Below are positions 51,386 through 61,195 of a stretch of DNA of 64,000 nucleotides, piece after piece. Source of the DNA: Pseudomonadota bacterium (lineage in GTDB: Bacteria; Desulfobacterota; Binatia; Binatales; Binataceae); the NCBI GenBank assembly GCA_021323675.1, contig JAJPKP010000086.1, positions 62,001-126,000 on the forward strand. The letters are read 5' to 3'. A program made the position numbers and the translations under genes. The first letter of the stretch is position 1, and each line of letters begins with the position of its first letter. Below the pieces are notes generated by a model that worked only from the letters and a program-made list of their open reading frames with translations, made no database searches and had not been told where the DNA came from.

Positions 51386-51942
51386 CGCGCGTGGCGCCCC
51401 CCGGGCAGAAGATCGATCACCTCATCCAGCCTCGGCGCGATCGCATCTTTTTCGGAAAGGACAGGGTCCGGCACCGGCCATCGGATCCCGATCGCGGGAT
51501 CGTTCCATGCGATTCTGATCTCTTCCTGCGGGCGGTAGAGGTCGCTGGTTTTGTACTCGACTTCAGCATGGTCGCTGATAACGCAGAAACCGTGCGCGTA
51601 GCCTTCGGGAATGAAACACATGCGCCGGTTCTCGGCGGAAAGCTCTACCGACACCCAGCGGCGGAAGGTCGGCGAATCCTTTCGTATATCGACGGCCACA
51701 TCAAAGATGGCTCCGTGCAGGACGCGAACCAGTTTGGCCTGGGGATGACCGCGCTGCGCGTGAAGTCCGCGGATTACCCCGAACGTCGATCGCGAGTGCG
51801 TATCCTGAACGAAGTGCGCGGTTATACCCGCATCGCGAAACTTCTGCTGATGATACGCCTCGAACAGAAACCCCCGGGCATCGGTGAAAATTTCCGGAAT
51901 GACGATTACGACACCGGGCAGTTCAGTGGCGACGAACTTCAT
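51382..51942 (-). CDS. rfbC: dTDP-4-dehydrorhamnose 3,5-epimerase
   Basis: DARGFLFEAYHQQKF, GVIRGLHAQRGHPQAKLVRVLHGAIFDVAVDIRKDSPTF, IPEGYAHGFCVIS. Confidence 0.95.
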   Translation of the reverse strand: MKFVATELPGVVIVIPEIFTDARGFLFEAYHQQKFRDAGITAHFVQDTHSRSTFGVIRGLHAQRGHPQAKLVRVLHGAIFDVAVDIRKDSPTFRRWVSVELSAENRRMCFIPEGYAHGFCVISDHAEVEYKTSDLYRPQEEIRIAWNDPAIGIRWPVPDPVLSEKDAIAPRLDEVIDLLPGGRHAR

Positions 51943-51948
51943 CGGCCT

Positions 51949-53007
51949 TCACCTTCCTTCATGCCCGGATTGAATGCTCGCGCACCACCGGCGATTCGTA
52001 AGGTACCAGCGAACCGTTCGCTCGAGCCCATCGCGAAAAGCGGTGTGCGGCCGCCATCCCAGTTCGCTCCGGATCTTCCCGTTGTCGATTGCGTACCGGC
52101 GATCGTGGCCCGGGCGATCGGGAACAAACTCGCGCAACTCGTCGTAGCGGCGCACTCCCTTTGCGCGCAGGGCCTGGTTCGAGGCGGCGGCAAACTCGGC
52201 TTCGAGTATCTCGCAGACCGTTTCAACCACTTGCAGATTCGTCCGCTCGTTTTCACCGCCGATGTTGTATCTTTCTCCGACCCTGCCCCGAAACAACACG
52301 GCCAGCAGCGCCTCGCAGGCATCCTCGACGAAAAGCCAGTCGCGAACGTTCAGGCCGTCGCCGTAAATCGGCAGCCTGCGGCCCTCGATCGCATTCAGTA
52401 CCATCCGCGGAATGAGCTTCTCTGGATGTTGATGGAAGCCGTAATTGTTGGAGCAGTTCGCAATCAGCACCGGAAGATCGTAGGTGCGATAGTAGGCGCG
52501 AACCAGATGATCCGCCGCCGCTTTCGACGCCGCATACGGCGAGTTCGGCGCATAGGGTGTGTCCTCGCGAAAGAGCCCGTCCTTTCCGAGCGAACCATAG
52601 ACCTCATCTGTCGAGACTTGCAGGAACCTGAAGCCGGGATCGTTGCGATGCTTTTGATAGCGAAGGACTGCCTCAAGCAGCGAGAGGGTTGCGATTACGT
52701 TGGTTTCGACGAAGCCTCCCGGCCCGGCGATCGAGCGATCGACATGGGTCTCGGCGGCGAAGTTGATGATCCATCGGGGCGGATGGCGCCGCAGGAGGTC
52801 ATCGACGATCGCGCGGTCGCCGATGTCTCCGCGGACGAACGCAAAGCGCGGATTGCTCGCCGCATGAGCCAGGTTTTCCAGAGAGCCTGCGTACGTAAGT
52901 TTGTCCAGGACCACCACGTTCGCCGCCGACGCCGCCAACGCATGGCGGACGAAGTTCGAGCCGATAAACCCGGCTCCACCGCAAACGAGAATGATGTTGG
53001 AATCCAA
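51949..53007 (-). CDS. rfbB: dTDP-glucose 4,6-dehydratase
   Basis: ILVCGGAGFIGSNFVRH, NFAAETHVDRSI, FLQVSTDEVYGSLG, YAASKAAADHLVRAYYRTYDLP. Confidence 0.96.
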   Translation of the reverse strand: MDSNIILVCGGAGFIGSNFVRHALAASAANVVVLDKLTYAGSLENLAHAASNPRFAFVRGDIGDRAIVDDLLRRHPPRWIINFAAETHVDRSIAGPGGFVETNVIATLSLLEAVLRYQKHRNDPGFRFLQVSTDEVYGSLGKDGLFREDTPYAPNSPYAASKAAADHLVRAYYRTYDLPVLIANCSNNYGFHQHPEKLIPRMVLNAIEGRRLPIYGDGLNVRDWLFVEDACEALLAVLFRGRVGERYNIGGENERTNLQVVETVCEILEAEFAAASNQALRAKGVRRYDELREFVPDRPGHDRRYAIDNGKIRSELGWRPHTAFRDGLERTVRWYLTNRRWCASIQSGHEGR

Positions 53008-53042
53008 GAGGGTTAACCGTTGGCAAAAAGTCCGGCCGGCCG

Positions 53043-54068
53043 CTAGACCTCCGCGGCACCGCGAGCGTTACCAGTCTCCGGCGTGCCAAGCAGGGCATTC
53101 GCGAAGCAATTCTGGTATCGATCGACGCTGTAATGCGCTTCGACGAATTCGCGGGCCGACTTTCCCATCCGTTTTCTCTCGCCGGCATCCGCCATCCGCG
53201 CCACCGCATCGATCCATTGCTCGTCCGAATCCGCGAGGAATCCGGTTTCGCCTGGAATAACCATCAGCGAGTGCACGCCGACGGGGTTGGCAATCACCGG
53301 CAATCCCGCCGCGAAATACTGAAGCACCTTAAGCCCGCACTTGCCCTTGCTCCATTCGTCGTCCGGCATCCAGCTTATGCCGACGTGAGCGGCGGCAAGC
53401 GCGCCAGCTTCGCCCGCTTCACTCCATCTCACTGGCACAATCGGAGGCCGATCGAAGCCGGGGAAGCGATCGCAAATTACTCTGAGCCGCAATCCGGCGT
53501 GATGGTCCGCAAGCTTTGCAAATAATTCTCTCCGCATCTCGAGTCCCTGCAGCGTGCTGGAGGAACCTATCCACACGAGTTCGAGCCCGCGTGACTCACC
53601 GCTGACGGACGGAACGTAGCGCGAGGGCTCGACACAGGTCGGAATCACCCGGACCGATTCTCGCCGCGCTCCGGCGGCGATCGCTCGATCGGCCAGATGC
53701 CGGTTGCCCGCGATCAGCGAGTCCGCCGCGCAGGCGATTCGGGCGAAGCGCCGCTCGTGTCCTGTACTATCTATTCCTTTGCGATGGAACGAATCGCGAT
53801 GGAACACGGCGTCGTCGAAGTCGAACACCAGGCGGCGCGCCGCCCGGCGCATCAGGCTTAGCTCGAAGCCCCGCGGCAACATCCGTTGCAACAACACGAC
53901 ATCGAAAGCGGCCAGCGTCTTTAGGAGGCGCAGGCGGCCGGCGAATCCCCGCGGCACCGGGTGCAGAACCATCGAGCAACCGCGGCGCGAGAGAGCGGCG
54001 GCGAAAGGCACGAGCCGATAGCGCGCGCTTACGTGATTTTCCGATTCGATGAGCGCAATCGCCTTCAT
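53043..54068 (-). CDS. glycosyltransferase (GT4-like)
   Basis: MKAIALIESENHVSARYRLVPFA; WSKGKCGLKVLQYFAAGLPVIANPVGVHSLMVIPGETGFLADSDEQW. Confidence 0.88.
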   Translation of the reverse strand: MKAIALIESENHVSARYRLVPFAAALSRRGCSMVLHPVPRGFAGRLRLLKTLAAFDVVLLQRMLPRGFELSLMRRAARRLVFDFDDAVFHRDSFHRKGIDSTGHERRFARIACAADSLIAGNRHLADRAIAAGARRESVRVIPTCVEPSRYVPSVSGESRGLELVWIGSSSTLQGLEMRRELFAKLADHHAGLRLRVICDRFPGFDRPPIVPVRWSEAGEAGALAAAHVGISWMPDDEWSKGKCGLKVLQYFAAGLPVIANPVGVHSLMVIPGETGFLADSDEQWIDAVARMADAGERKRMGKSAREFVEAHYSVDRYQNCFANALLGTPETGNARGAAEV

Positions 54069-54598
54069 CTTCCCGACCCTGTGAGTCTTCCCAGCAAAGA
54101 ACTCAGGCGTCCGCGCGGCTTGATGCAGGCGACGTGGATGTCGTGAATGAGACGGTTTTCCTCGTAGATGACCCGATCTTCGAGAAACGGCATCAGATCC
54201 TGGGGCTGCAGATTGCGGTAGTAGCGGTTGGGCGCGCAATCGATCTCGTGGGGCCTGCGCTCGAACGATGCGACGGTGAGCAAAAGCAGCCCGCCCGGCT
54301 TGAGCATCCGCTTCATCGCCGCCAGCGTCTCACGCCAGTATTCGTCGTGTTCAAGGCATTCCGTGGAAACCACGACATCAAACGATCCGTCGGGATACTT
54401 GAGCTCGTGCGCGAAGCCGACGACGTCGACGCCCGGCCCCGGGCGCCAATCGCATCCCAGGTACTCGCAATCTTCAAAGAATTCGCGCGCGGAGCCGTTG
54501 ACGTCGTAACTGCCGATTTCGAGCACGCGCGAGCGCGTGAAGCGCTCCGGCATCGCCTCTTTTACTCTTGCAAGAAAGTCGCGAACTGCGTCATGCAC
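54065..54598 (-). CDS. class I SAM-dependent methyltransferase
   Basis: VLEIGSYDVNGSAREFFEDCEYLGCDWRPGPGVD, FDVVVSTECLEHD. Confidence 0.9.
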   Translation of the reverse strand: MHDAVRDFLARVKEAMPERFTRSRVLEIGSYDVNGSAREFFEDCEYLGCDWRPGPGVDVVGFAHELKYPDGSFDVVVSTECLEHDEYWRETLAAMKRMLKPGGLLLLTVASFERRPHEIDCAPNRYYRNLQPQDLMPFLEDRVIYEENRLIHDIHVACIKPRGRLSSLLGRLTGSGR

Positions 54599-54615
54599 GG
54601 TCGTTCCGCTCGAAT

Positions 54616-56733
54616 TCAGTAGTTTTCGAGTTGCGCCAACAGGTCATCCGCCCCGCCTGACGGTTCCAGCGCGATCGATTCAACCGTCAGGCTGTGGAGC
54701 GACGGGTAGAGCACTCGAAATTGAAGCAGATTCCAGTCCGGATTCATAAACGACAGATCGAACGAACGATCGTTGTTCGCGCCGTCGTCGAGCGCGATCG
54801 TCCGCTGGGCGAGGATTTTCGGTTTGTGATGTTCACTTTGCCCGAAAACGCAAGCCGCGATATTCGCACTGGTGCGAGACCCGGGCGGAACTCGCAGAAC
54901 GACGCGCAAGCGATATTCTCCGGGCGGAAAAATATGCGGCATGGTAAAAATCGTGCGCCCAAACCGGCTGCCTCGCTTGCTGTGGCTTGATTGCAGCGCA
55001 TCGCGCGGAAAATCCAGCAACACATCCTGCAGCTCCTTTTGCGCGGCCGGATCCTGCGAACCTGCCGCTTTCGCCAGCAGCATGAGTCCGCCCTGGCTCC
55101 ACGCCACCCGGTACCCGTCCTCAAGGGTAAGGCGAAGGAGCTCCCTGCGATGCTCCTCGCGGCCCAGCGGATACTCGTACCGGTCGCCCGCAAAATCCAT
55201 CAACACATAGTCAGCATCGTTGTTTATCGGCAGGATTGTGATCGCGCTTCGGCGGCTGAAATGCGGAACCAGCGTATCGTCGGCCGCAACCCGCGCATCC
55301 GCCGGCACCCGTTGCGCAAGCGCGGCTATCGCCCGCGCATCCGTCATCGGCGCTGGCCGTGTGGCGTAACGGAGCGGATTGCCTCCCAACAGTCCCGAGG
55401 CGACAAACACGGCTATCACCAAAGCGTTTACGAAAAACGACCGATCGACCCGCAAGCGCTCGACGGGTAACCAGGCCGCCAGATGTTCAAGCATCCGGCT
55501 GATCGCCGACGACGGCCGCCTCATGTTTTCGCCGAGAAGCACTGACAGCCTTCTCGCGCCAAATACTGCCGAAAAGAATACGAACGGGATCAGCTCGGCC
55601 GAGTAGTGAAAGTCCATCGAGTATTCCGGCGGCAGGCCGCTCATGACTATCCGCACCAGTGTCGGAGCAACGGGAACAAGATAGATCGGGCTCAAAAGCG
55701 GCAGAAAGGCAACCGACCCGAAGAGTTGAAGCAGGTAGGTCAGCTTCGCGGGCTCCAGAACGTGCTGGATGACGAAGACCGGATGGCGCAGCATCGTGTG
55801 AACGATTGCGGGAATGGTATCGCCGAGATAGCTGTAGCGGTCGACATACGGCGCCGGCCGCCCCCGAAACATCGGAAGCACGATCTGGTAGTCGATCAAA
55901 AACACCAGAATCCCCACCGCCATCAGAACCAGCGGCAGTCGTCCCCATCCGCGGCGCATCCAAAGATAAACGCCAAACGCGCCGACAATCAGGGCGACTT
56001 CTTCCTTGCAGAGGAGAGCCGCGAACAAAGCGATCAAAAAGGCCGCGTCGCGCCGATGCTCGCTGTAGTAGAGCGCGAACGACAGCAACGGGACCGCGAG
56101 CGCTATTTCGTGGAAGTCAAAGAACGCGGCGCCCAGGATCGCGCGATTGACGAAATATGCGACCAGGAGAACATAGGCGGGGCGGCGCCCAAGCTTCTCC
56201 GCGCCGATCCAGAAAACCGGAAACGCCGCAATCGCCAGCGCCATCGCCTGCACCGCGAGCAGCGTGCAGGGACTGGGAAATATCCGGTAAATCGGGACGA
56301 GAAGCAGCAGCACGGGCGCGACATGCTCGCCCAGGAAATTGCGCTGCAAAACCGAGCTGTACAGCACCCTGCCGTGAATCGTGTTCCACAGCACGTTGTC
56401 GAAGATCCCCAAATCCGGATGGGAGTTGATCGACAGATGTTTGTGAATTGAGACCCATGCGAGCACCGCCCCAAATCCGAAGATCATCACGGTGTGAGCA
56501 TGCCGAGCGAAAAGCGCTGTCCGCGGGCCAGCCCATGCGCTTAGCCGCGGACTGAGCAGCCAGCAGGAAGCAAACCCCGCGATCAGAATGGCGGCGGGAG
56601 GATCCACGTACGGCATGCGCAGGAGGTCCACCACTTGCGGGATGAATGGACCGGCTATCAGAAACACCGTCACCGCCAGCAGCGCGACCCCGGCTGCGGC
56701 AGCGTATTTCTCACTCTTCGAGGTGGCGGCCAT
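54616..56733 (-). CDS. DUF2079-family multi-pass membrane protein
   Basis: SINSHPDLGIFDNVLWNTIHGRVLYSS, RNFLGEHVAPVLLLLVPIYRIFP; many TM segments. Confidence 0.88.
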   Translation of the reverse strand: MAATSKSEKYAAAAGVALLAVTVFLIAGPFIPQVVDLLRMPYVDPPAAILIAGFASCWLLSPRLSAWAGPRTALFARHAHTVMIFGFGAVLAWVSIHKHLSINSHPDLGIFDNVLWNTIHGRVLYSSVLQRNFLGEHVAPVLLLLVPIYRIFPSPCTLLAVQAMALAIAAFPVFWIGAEKLGRRPAYVLLVAYFVNRAILGAAFFDFHEIALAVPLLSFALYYSEHRRDAAFLIALFAALLCKEEVALIVGAFGVYLWMRRGWGRLPLVLMAVGILVFLIDYQIVLPMFRGRPAPYVDRYSYLGDTIPAIVHTMLRHPVFVIQHVLEPAKLTYLLQLFGSVAFLPLLSPIYLVPVAPTLVRIVMSGLPPEYSMDFHYSAELIPFVFFSAVFGARRLSVLLGENMRRPSSAISRMLEHLAAWLPVERLRVDRSFFVNALVIAVFVASGLLGGNPLRYATRPAPMTDARAIAALAQRVPADARVAADDTLVPHFSRRSAITILPINNDADYVLMDFAGDRYEYPLGREEHRRELLRLTLEDGYRVAWSQGGLMLLAKAAGSQDPAAQKELQDVLLDFPRDALQSSHSKRGSRFGRTIFTMPHIFPPGEYRLRVVLRVPPGSRTSANIAACVFGQSEHHKPKILAQRTIALDDGANNDRSFDLSFMNPDWNLLQFRVLYPSLHSLTVESIALEPSGGADDLLAQLENY

Positions 56734-56862
56734 TTTTAGTTCCTAAAATCGGTAGCTGCTCGGCACTCACCAGAACATTTCGCGCGACTGGAGACGTCCG
56801 CGATCGTGTTGCTCCCATCCAGACCATGAGATAGTCGTCACTGCGCCGGGACGGTCGGGCCA

Positions 56863-58005
56863 TTGCAAACGCTCAGGATCCTTTGGATATGCGGTGCGCG
56901 ATTCGCGGGAGGGGCTGAGCGTGTGTCGATGCAGATACTCGGCCTCATGCGCGAGCGCTCGCACACAATTGGCGCAGTGCTGCCCGCGCAAAGCGATCTT
57001 CGCCGCCACGCCGCTTTCGCGAATTCGGTGTACACCGCCAGTTTCCGAGGCCCGCTCGACGTTCGCTCGGTCGCGGCGATAATTCGCGCGGTCCACGATT
57101 TTCATCCCGACATCCTGTTCGCCACAACCCCCGATGAATGGGTGTGGTCGTGCCTGATTCCGCGAAGGATCACCGGCGCCGGGCTGGTTCTCGTGCGCCA
57201 TATGTCGCTTCGGCTCGCACCCGCGGTTCGATGGCTCGCGAACCGGCGTGCGGATGCGGTGGTGGCGGTGAGCGCGGCGGTCCGAAGCGCGCTGATGGGC
57301 CGCTTCGGAGTCGCGCCCGATCGCATCCACGTGATTCACAATCCGGTCCGGTTTCCGATTCGCGATTGCGTTCCCTCCCCGATGGAACGCTACGAACTCC
57401 GCCAATCGCTCGGACTCGGGACGGACGGGAGATGGCTGGGCTTCTTTGGCGGCAACGATCCCCTCAAAGGCATCGAGGACGTGATGGAGGCGGCGCGGAT
57501 GATTCGAAGCCGCGGCATCGACCTGCGGCTTTTGGTTTGCGGGCGGGCGCGCCGCAAGGATTCGATTACCGAACTTGCCGCACGCCACCAGCTTTCCGGT
57601 TTCGTGCACGACGGCGCCAACCCCGACGAGATCGAAGATGCCCTGGGCGCGGTCGATGCCGTCGCTATGGCGACGAACAAGAGTCTCGGCGAAGGGCTGC
57701 CGCTGATCGCGCTTGAAGCTATGGCGCGCGGAACTCCGGTTGCGGGCTACGCAACCGCAGGCATCATCGATGCCCTCGGCGAGCACGAAGAAGGCGGGCT
57801 GCTCGCCGAACCCGGCAACCCCACCAGCCTCGCGCGCGCTCTGGAAGCGATTCTCGCCGATGCTGACCTGGCGGACCGCATCGCGCGACGGGGACTCGAG
57901 CGCGCGCGCAGCCTCTTCGACCCGGCGCTCGCGGCCGATCGTTACGAGCGCTTGTTTCTGGAAATAGCTGAAAGAAGCCGTACTGCTCACCGGTCGAAAA
58001 GCTAG
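56863..58005 (+). CDS. GT4 glycosyltransferase
   Basis: ILWICGARFAGGAERVSMQIL, VSAAVRSALMGRFGVAPDRIHVIHNPV, ALEAMARGTPVAGYATAGI; TTG start in ORF track. Confidence 0.9.
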   Translation: MQTLRILWICGARFAGGAERVSMQILGLMRERSHTIGAVLPAQSDLRRHAAFANSVYTASFRGPLDVRSVAAIIRAVHDFHPDILFATTPDEWVWSCLIPRRITGAGLVLVRHMSLRLAPAVRWLANRRADAVVAVSAAVRSALMGRFGVAPDRIHVIHNPVRFPIRDCVPSPMERYELRQSLGLGTDGRWLGFFGGNDPLKGIEDVMEAARMIRSRGIDLRLLVCGRARRKDSITELAARHQLSGFVHDGANPDEIEDALGAVDAVAMATNKSLGEGLPLIALEAMARGTPVAGYATAGIIDALGEHEEGGLLAEPGNPTSLARALEAILADADLADRIARRGLERARSLFDPALAADRYERLFLEIAERSRTAHRSKS

Positions 58006-60290
58006 AAAACGGGCGAGAGAACCTTTTCCCTCTCCGCCAGAGGCGAGACCTGCTCGGCGAACAATCGCTCGAATACCGGGCACGTTCGGATCAGTTCGTG
58101 CGGCGCGCCGTCCCCTACCACTCGCCCTTCGTCCAAAACCACCACCCGCCGAAAGCGAATCACCGTAGCCAATCGATGCGTCATCACGATCACCGTGCGG
58201 CGGGCCAGCCAGGGTTCCATTCGGGCGAAGATTTCCTGCTCGGTTTCGCTGTCTACCGCACTGGTAGCCTCGTCCAGCACCAGCACCGCGGGGTCGCGCA
58301 CGATCGCGCGCGCAAGAGCTATTCTCTGGTACTGCCCGCCCGAAACGTTGTGGCCGCTCTCGGCCAGGCGCGCGTCAAATCCGTCGGGAAGCGCCGCGAT
58401 GAAGCGATCGAGGCCGGCCAGAGCGGCCGCGTCGCGAATTTGTTCCGCGCTGGCATCGAACGTCCCGTAGCGGAGGTTATCAAGGATAGAACCGGTGAAG
58501 ATGAACGGTTCCTGCTCGACGACGCAGACTGCCCGCCGCAATTGCGATAGCCGCGTGTTCCGGACATCAACGCCATCGAGCGTGATGCGCCCGCTTGTCG
58601 GATCGAAGAAGCGCACCAGCAGATTGGCGATCGTGCTCTTGCCGCCGCCGCTTGCCGCCACCACCGCGACGGTTTCGCGCGGCGCGATCGCGAGATGAAA
58701 ATCGCGAAGCACGGTTCGGCCGGACGGATAGCGAAAATTCACCGCCTCGAAGCTAAGCGCGCCTTCGACCGGCGTACGCAGCGCCACGCTGCCATCGCGT
58801 TCCGCCTCGGGAAGGTCGATAATCTCGAAAACGCGCTCCGCGGCCGCAAGCGCCTGCTGCAAAAGGCCGTGAACCTCGCTGATCCGCCGAAGCGGCTCGA
58901 CCGTCTGCACCGCATAGAGGCAAAAGGCGAACAAGGCACCCGCGGTCTCGCGGCCGATCGCCACCTGGGTCGTTCCATACCAGGCGACGGCGAGCAGCGC
59001 GGCGCAGGTAATCGCCCAGACCCCGGTGGTCATCAGCGCGAGCCAGAACTGGCTTCGCATCACATGGTGCCGATAAAGAGAGTCCTTCGCTTCAAACCGC
59101 CGCTGCTCAGCCTGTTCGGTCTGAAACCCTTTGATAACGCTGAGGCCGGATAGTTGCTCGGTCACCGCCGCGCTCAGCTCGCCAACTTCGCGTTGCGCTT
59201 CTGCGCTGCGGCGCCTGACGAATGCCCCGCAGTAACTTAGGATCGCCGCGACCGGCGGTCCGACCAGCGCGATCATCGCCGCCAGCCGCCAATCGAGCCG
59301 CACCAGCATGAACAACGCGCCGATCAGAACGAAGCTCTCGCCAATTCCGCGCCGCAGGATTTCGCGGACGAACTGGCTCAATGCTCCGGCGTCATTGAAC
59401 AGCCGCGACATCAGCTCGCCGACCTGGAAGCGGCGAACCGAAGACAGCTCGACCTCCAACAGCCGCCGCTGCGCGCGGTCGCGCAAATGCTGCACGAAAT
59501 GCTGGTTCAGGCTTTGCAACACGTACTTGGACGAAAACAGGCCGATCACGAGCACGCCCGCGGTCAGGCCCGCCTGGGCCGTTAGTTTTGCGAGCGCCTG
59601 ATGGTCACCGGTCCGCAGCGGTCCGTCGGCCCACAGCTTCGCGATCCAGGTCAGATAGATCTGGGCTCCGCCGAGCGCCGCAAGGCTTAGGCCGATCAGC
59701 AACAGATGCCCGCGATAGCGAGCGCACTCCGCGACCAGCCGTGTGAAGATGCGGGCGGGGGGAACGCCGTTTGCGGGCGCTTTTTCGTCTCGAAGCCCGA
59801 GCGAGGCCGGCAGCGTCACGAAAAACCGTCGCCAATGCAGCACGGTGTCCCAGTAAAACTTGCGCAACCAGCGCCGCGACTCGCGATCGTGCGTGCTGCG
59901 CAGCAGAAGCGATACCAGCCGCGCGGTGCTGCGGAGCGACTGCGCCGCCAAATCGGCCCCGAGCTTGCCCCACGTCCAGACCTGCACCATCACATGACTC
60001 ATGCCGCGCTGCTTGCACGCGCTCAGGCGCTTGTGCCCATCGGTCACGATGAACCTGCCGCCAAGCCGGACGACGCCGATAGGCGGAAACACCGCGCCTG
60101 CGTCCATTGCGGCGCGATACTCGATGATCTTGTCCGGCGCGTGAGTTTCACTCAGCAAATCGATCACGTTTCCGATCGGGACGGTCATGGTCTCGAACTC
60201 GGCCAGCTCTCGATCGAAGCAGTCGAGGCTGTTCTGCTCGTTCGCCTCCGGCCGGTTGATGGGTGCTTCACGCAAGCTCGACAACTTCAA
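58002..60290 (-). CDS. ABC exporter (MsbA-like, TMD+NBD) with N-terminal ParB/Srx-like domain
   Basis: N-term FPPIGVVRLGGRFIVTDGHKRLSACKQRG; ABC TMD; AASGGGKSTIANLL Walker A, VSGGQYQRIALARAI signature, VLVLDEATSAVD Walker B. Confidence 0.9.
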   Translation of the reverse strand: MKLSSLREAPINRPEANEQNSLDCFDRELAEFETMTVPIGNVIDLLSETHAPDKIIEYRAAMDAGAVFPPIGVVRLGGRFIVTDGHKRLSACKQRGMSHVMVQVWTWGKLGADLAAQSLRSTARLVSLLLRSTHDRESRRWLRKFYWDTVLHWRRFFVTLPASLGLRDEKAPANGVPPARIFTRLVAECARYRGHLLLIGLSLAALGGAQIYLTWIAKLWADGPLRTGDHQALAKLTAQAGLTAGVLVIGLFSSKYVLQSLNQHFVQHLRDRAQRRLLEVELSSVRRFQVGELMSRLFNDAGALSQFVREILRRGIGESFVLIGALFMLVRLDWRLAAMIALVGPPVAAILSYCGAFVRRRSAEAQREVGELSAAVTEQLSGLSVIKGFQTEQAEQRRFEAKDSLYRHHVMRSQFWLALMTTGVWAITCAALLAVAWYGTTQVAIGRETAGALFAFCLYAVQTVEPLRRISEVHGLLQQALAAAERVFEIIDLPEAERDGSVALRTPVEGALSFEAVNFRYPSGRTVLRDFHLAIAPRETVAVVAASGGGKSTIANLLVRFFDPTSGRITLDGVDVRNTRLSQLRRAVCVVEQEPFIFTGSILDNLRYGTFDASAEQIRDAAALAGLDRFIAALPDGFDARLAESGHNVSGGQYQRIALARAIVRDPAVLVLDEATSAVDSETEQEIFARMEPWLARRTVIVMTHRLATVIRFRRVVVLDEGRVVGDGAPHELIRTCPVFERLFAEQVSPLAEREKVLSPVF

Positions 60291-61189
60291 AGCCTCGCCA
60301 TCCGCGGCACCATCGACTTGCCCGCGAGACGTTCGACGATCGCGGCCGGCGCGAGATCCGGCAGCCTCAGCGATTCTCGCGAGACGAAGAATGACTGCTC
60401 GAGCGCATAGCGCCCCTCAAGAACCGCATGGGGAACCGCGTCGGTGAACACAAGCCAGCTCGTACCCGGCGCAAACCGATGATGGAACTTCGGACAGCCC
60501 GCTTGAAACGCCCTGTCGCGCTTCATCGCGTCATGCAGCCGAAGCATCGCTCGATCGAAGGGCGATCGGTCCGGCAGAGCCAGGCCCAACGACCGCCCGA
60601 CCGCGCTCAGTCGCCCGACCCAGGGAGAATCGGCCTCGGCGATGGCACCTTGCGCCAGGGCGCGAAACCGCTGGTTATCCACGAGCAGATGCATGGGATC
60701 CGACGTTACCCACAGGCGCTCGCGTTCGGGATTGATGTTGGTAAAGAAGCGCAGGATTCGCGCGCCGTTGGATGGGCGGTTCGGGTACGCGTCCAGATGG
60801 AGAAGGTCGTTGCGTTCGCGCACGGGCAGATTACGTCCCCGTTCCTCCATCGGGCGAAAGCTGGCCAATTCGATGCGCCACGTGCCGGCGTAGGGGGCCA
60901 GCAGGGCCGCGCACATTTCGATGACGCGTTCGCTGTAGCGCCTCAAGGCATCGCGGACCGCAATGCTCGACGCGCCCGCCATCCCTCCGAGCGCGCCCGT
61001 TCGCGGCGCATACGAGACGTTTTTGTGCCGTAGCGCGGTGTCCGGCACGCTCATCAGGACCGCCCGGTCGGACTCATCGACCATGAGTCCCGCGGCTTCG
61101 AGACAGACTATCTCGCCCCGTTCCAGCCGATCGCAAACGTCGGCGAGATTTGAGGAAGGCCGTTCGACAACTGATCCCGAGACAGACAC
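60287..61189 (-). CDS. kdoO: Kdo hydroxylase (KdoO family, Fe/2-oxoglutarate-dependent)
   Basis: RERNDLLHLDAYPNRPSNGARILRFFTNINPERERLW with HxD, downstream VPHAVLEGRYALEQSFFV; next to lptF/lptG. Confidence 0.85.
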   Translation of the reverse strand: MSVSGSVVERPSSNLADVCDRLERGEIVCLEAAGLMVDESDRAVLMSVPDTALRHKNVSYAPRTGALGGMAGASSIAVRDALRRYSERVIEMCAALLAPYAGTWRIELASFRPMEERGRNLPVRERNDLLHLDAYPNRPSNGARILRFFTNINPERERLWVTSDPMHLLVDNQRFRALAQGAIAEADSPWVGRLSAVGRSLGLALPDRSPFDRAMLRLHDAMKRDRAFQAGCPKFHHRFAPGTSWLVFTDAVPHAVLEGRYALEQSFFVSRESLRLPDLAPAAIVERLAGKSMVPRMARL

Positions 61190-61195
61190 CGCGAG

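Noticed and set aside
51391-53016. 541-aa plus-strand ORF antisense to rfbC/rfbB
   Set aside because: Sense strand encodes two clear dTDP-rhamnose enzymes; the antisense product is Arg-rich and motif-free.
56767-58083. 438-aa minus-strand ORF antisense to the GT4 gene
   Set aside because: Composition-driven antisense ORF; plus strand has a convincing glycosyltransferase.
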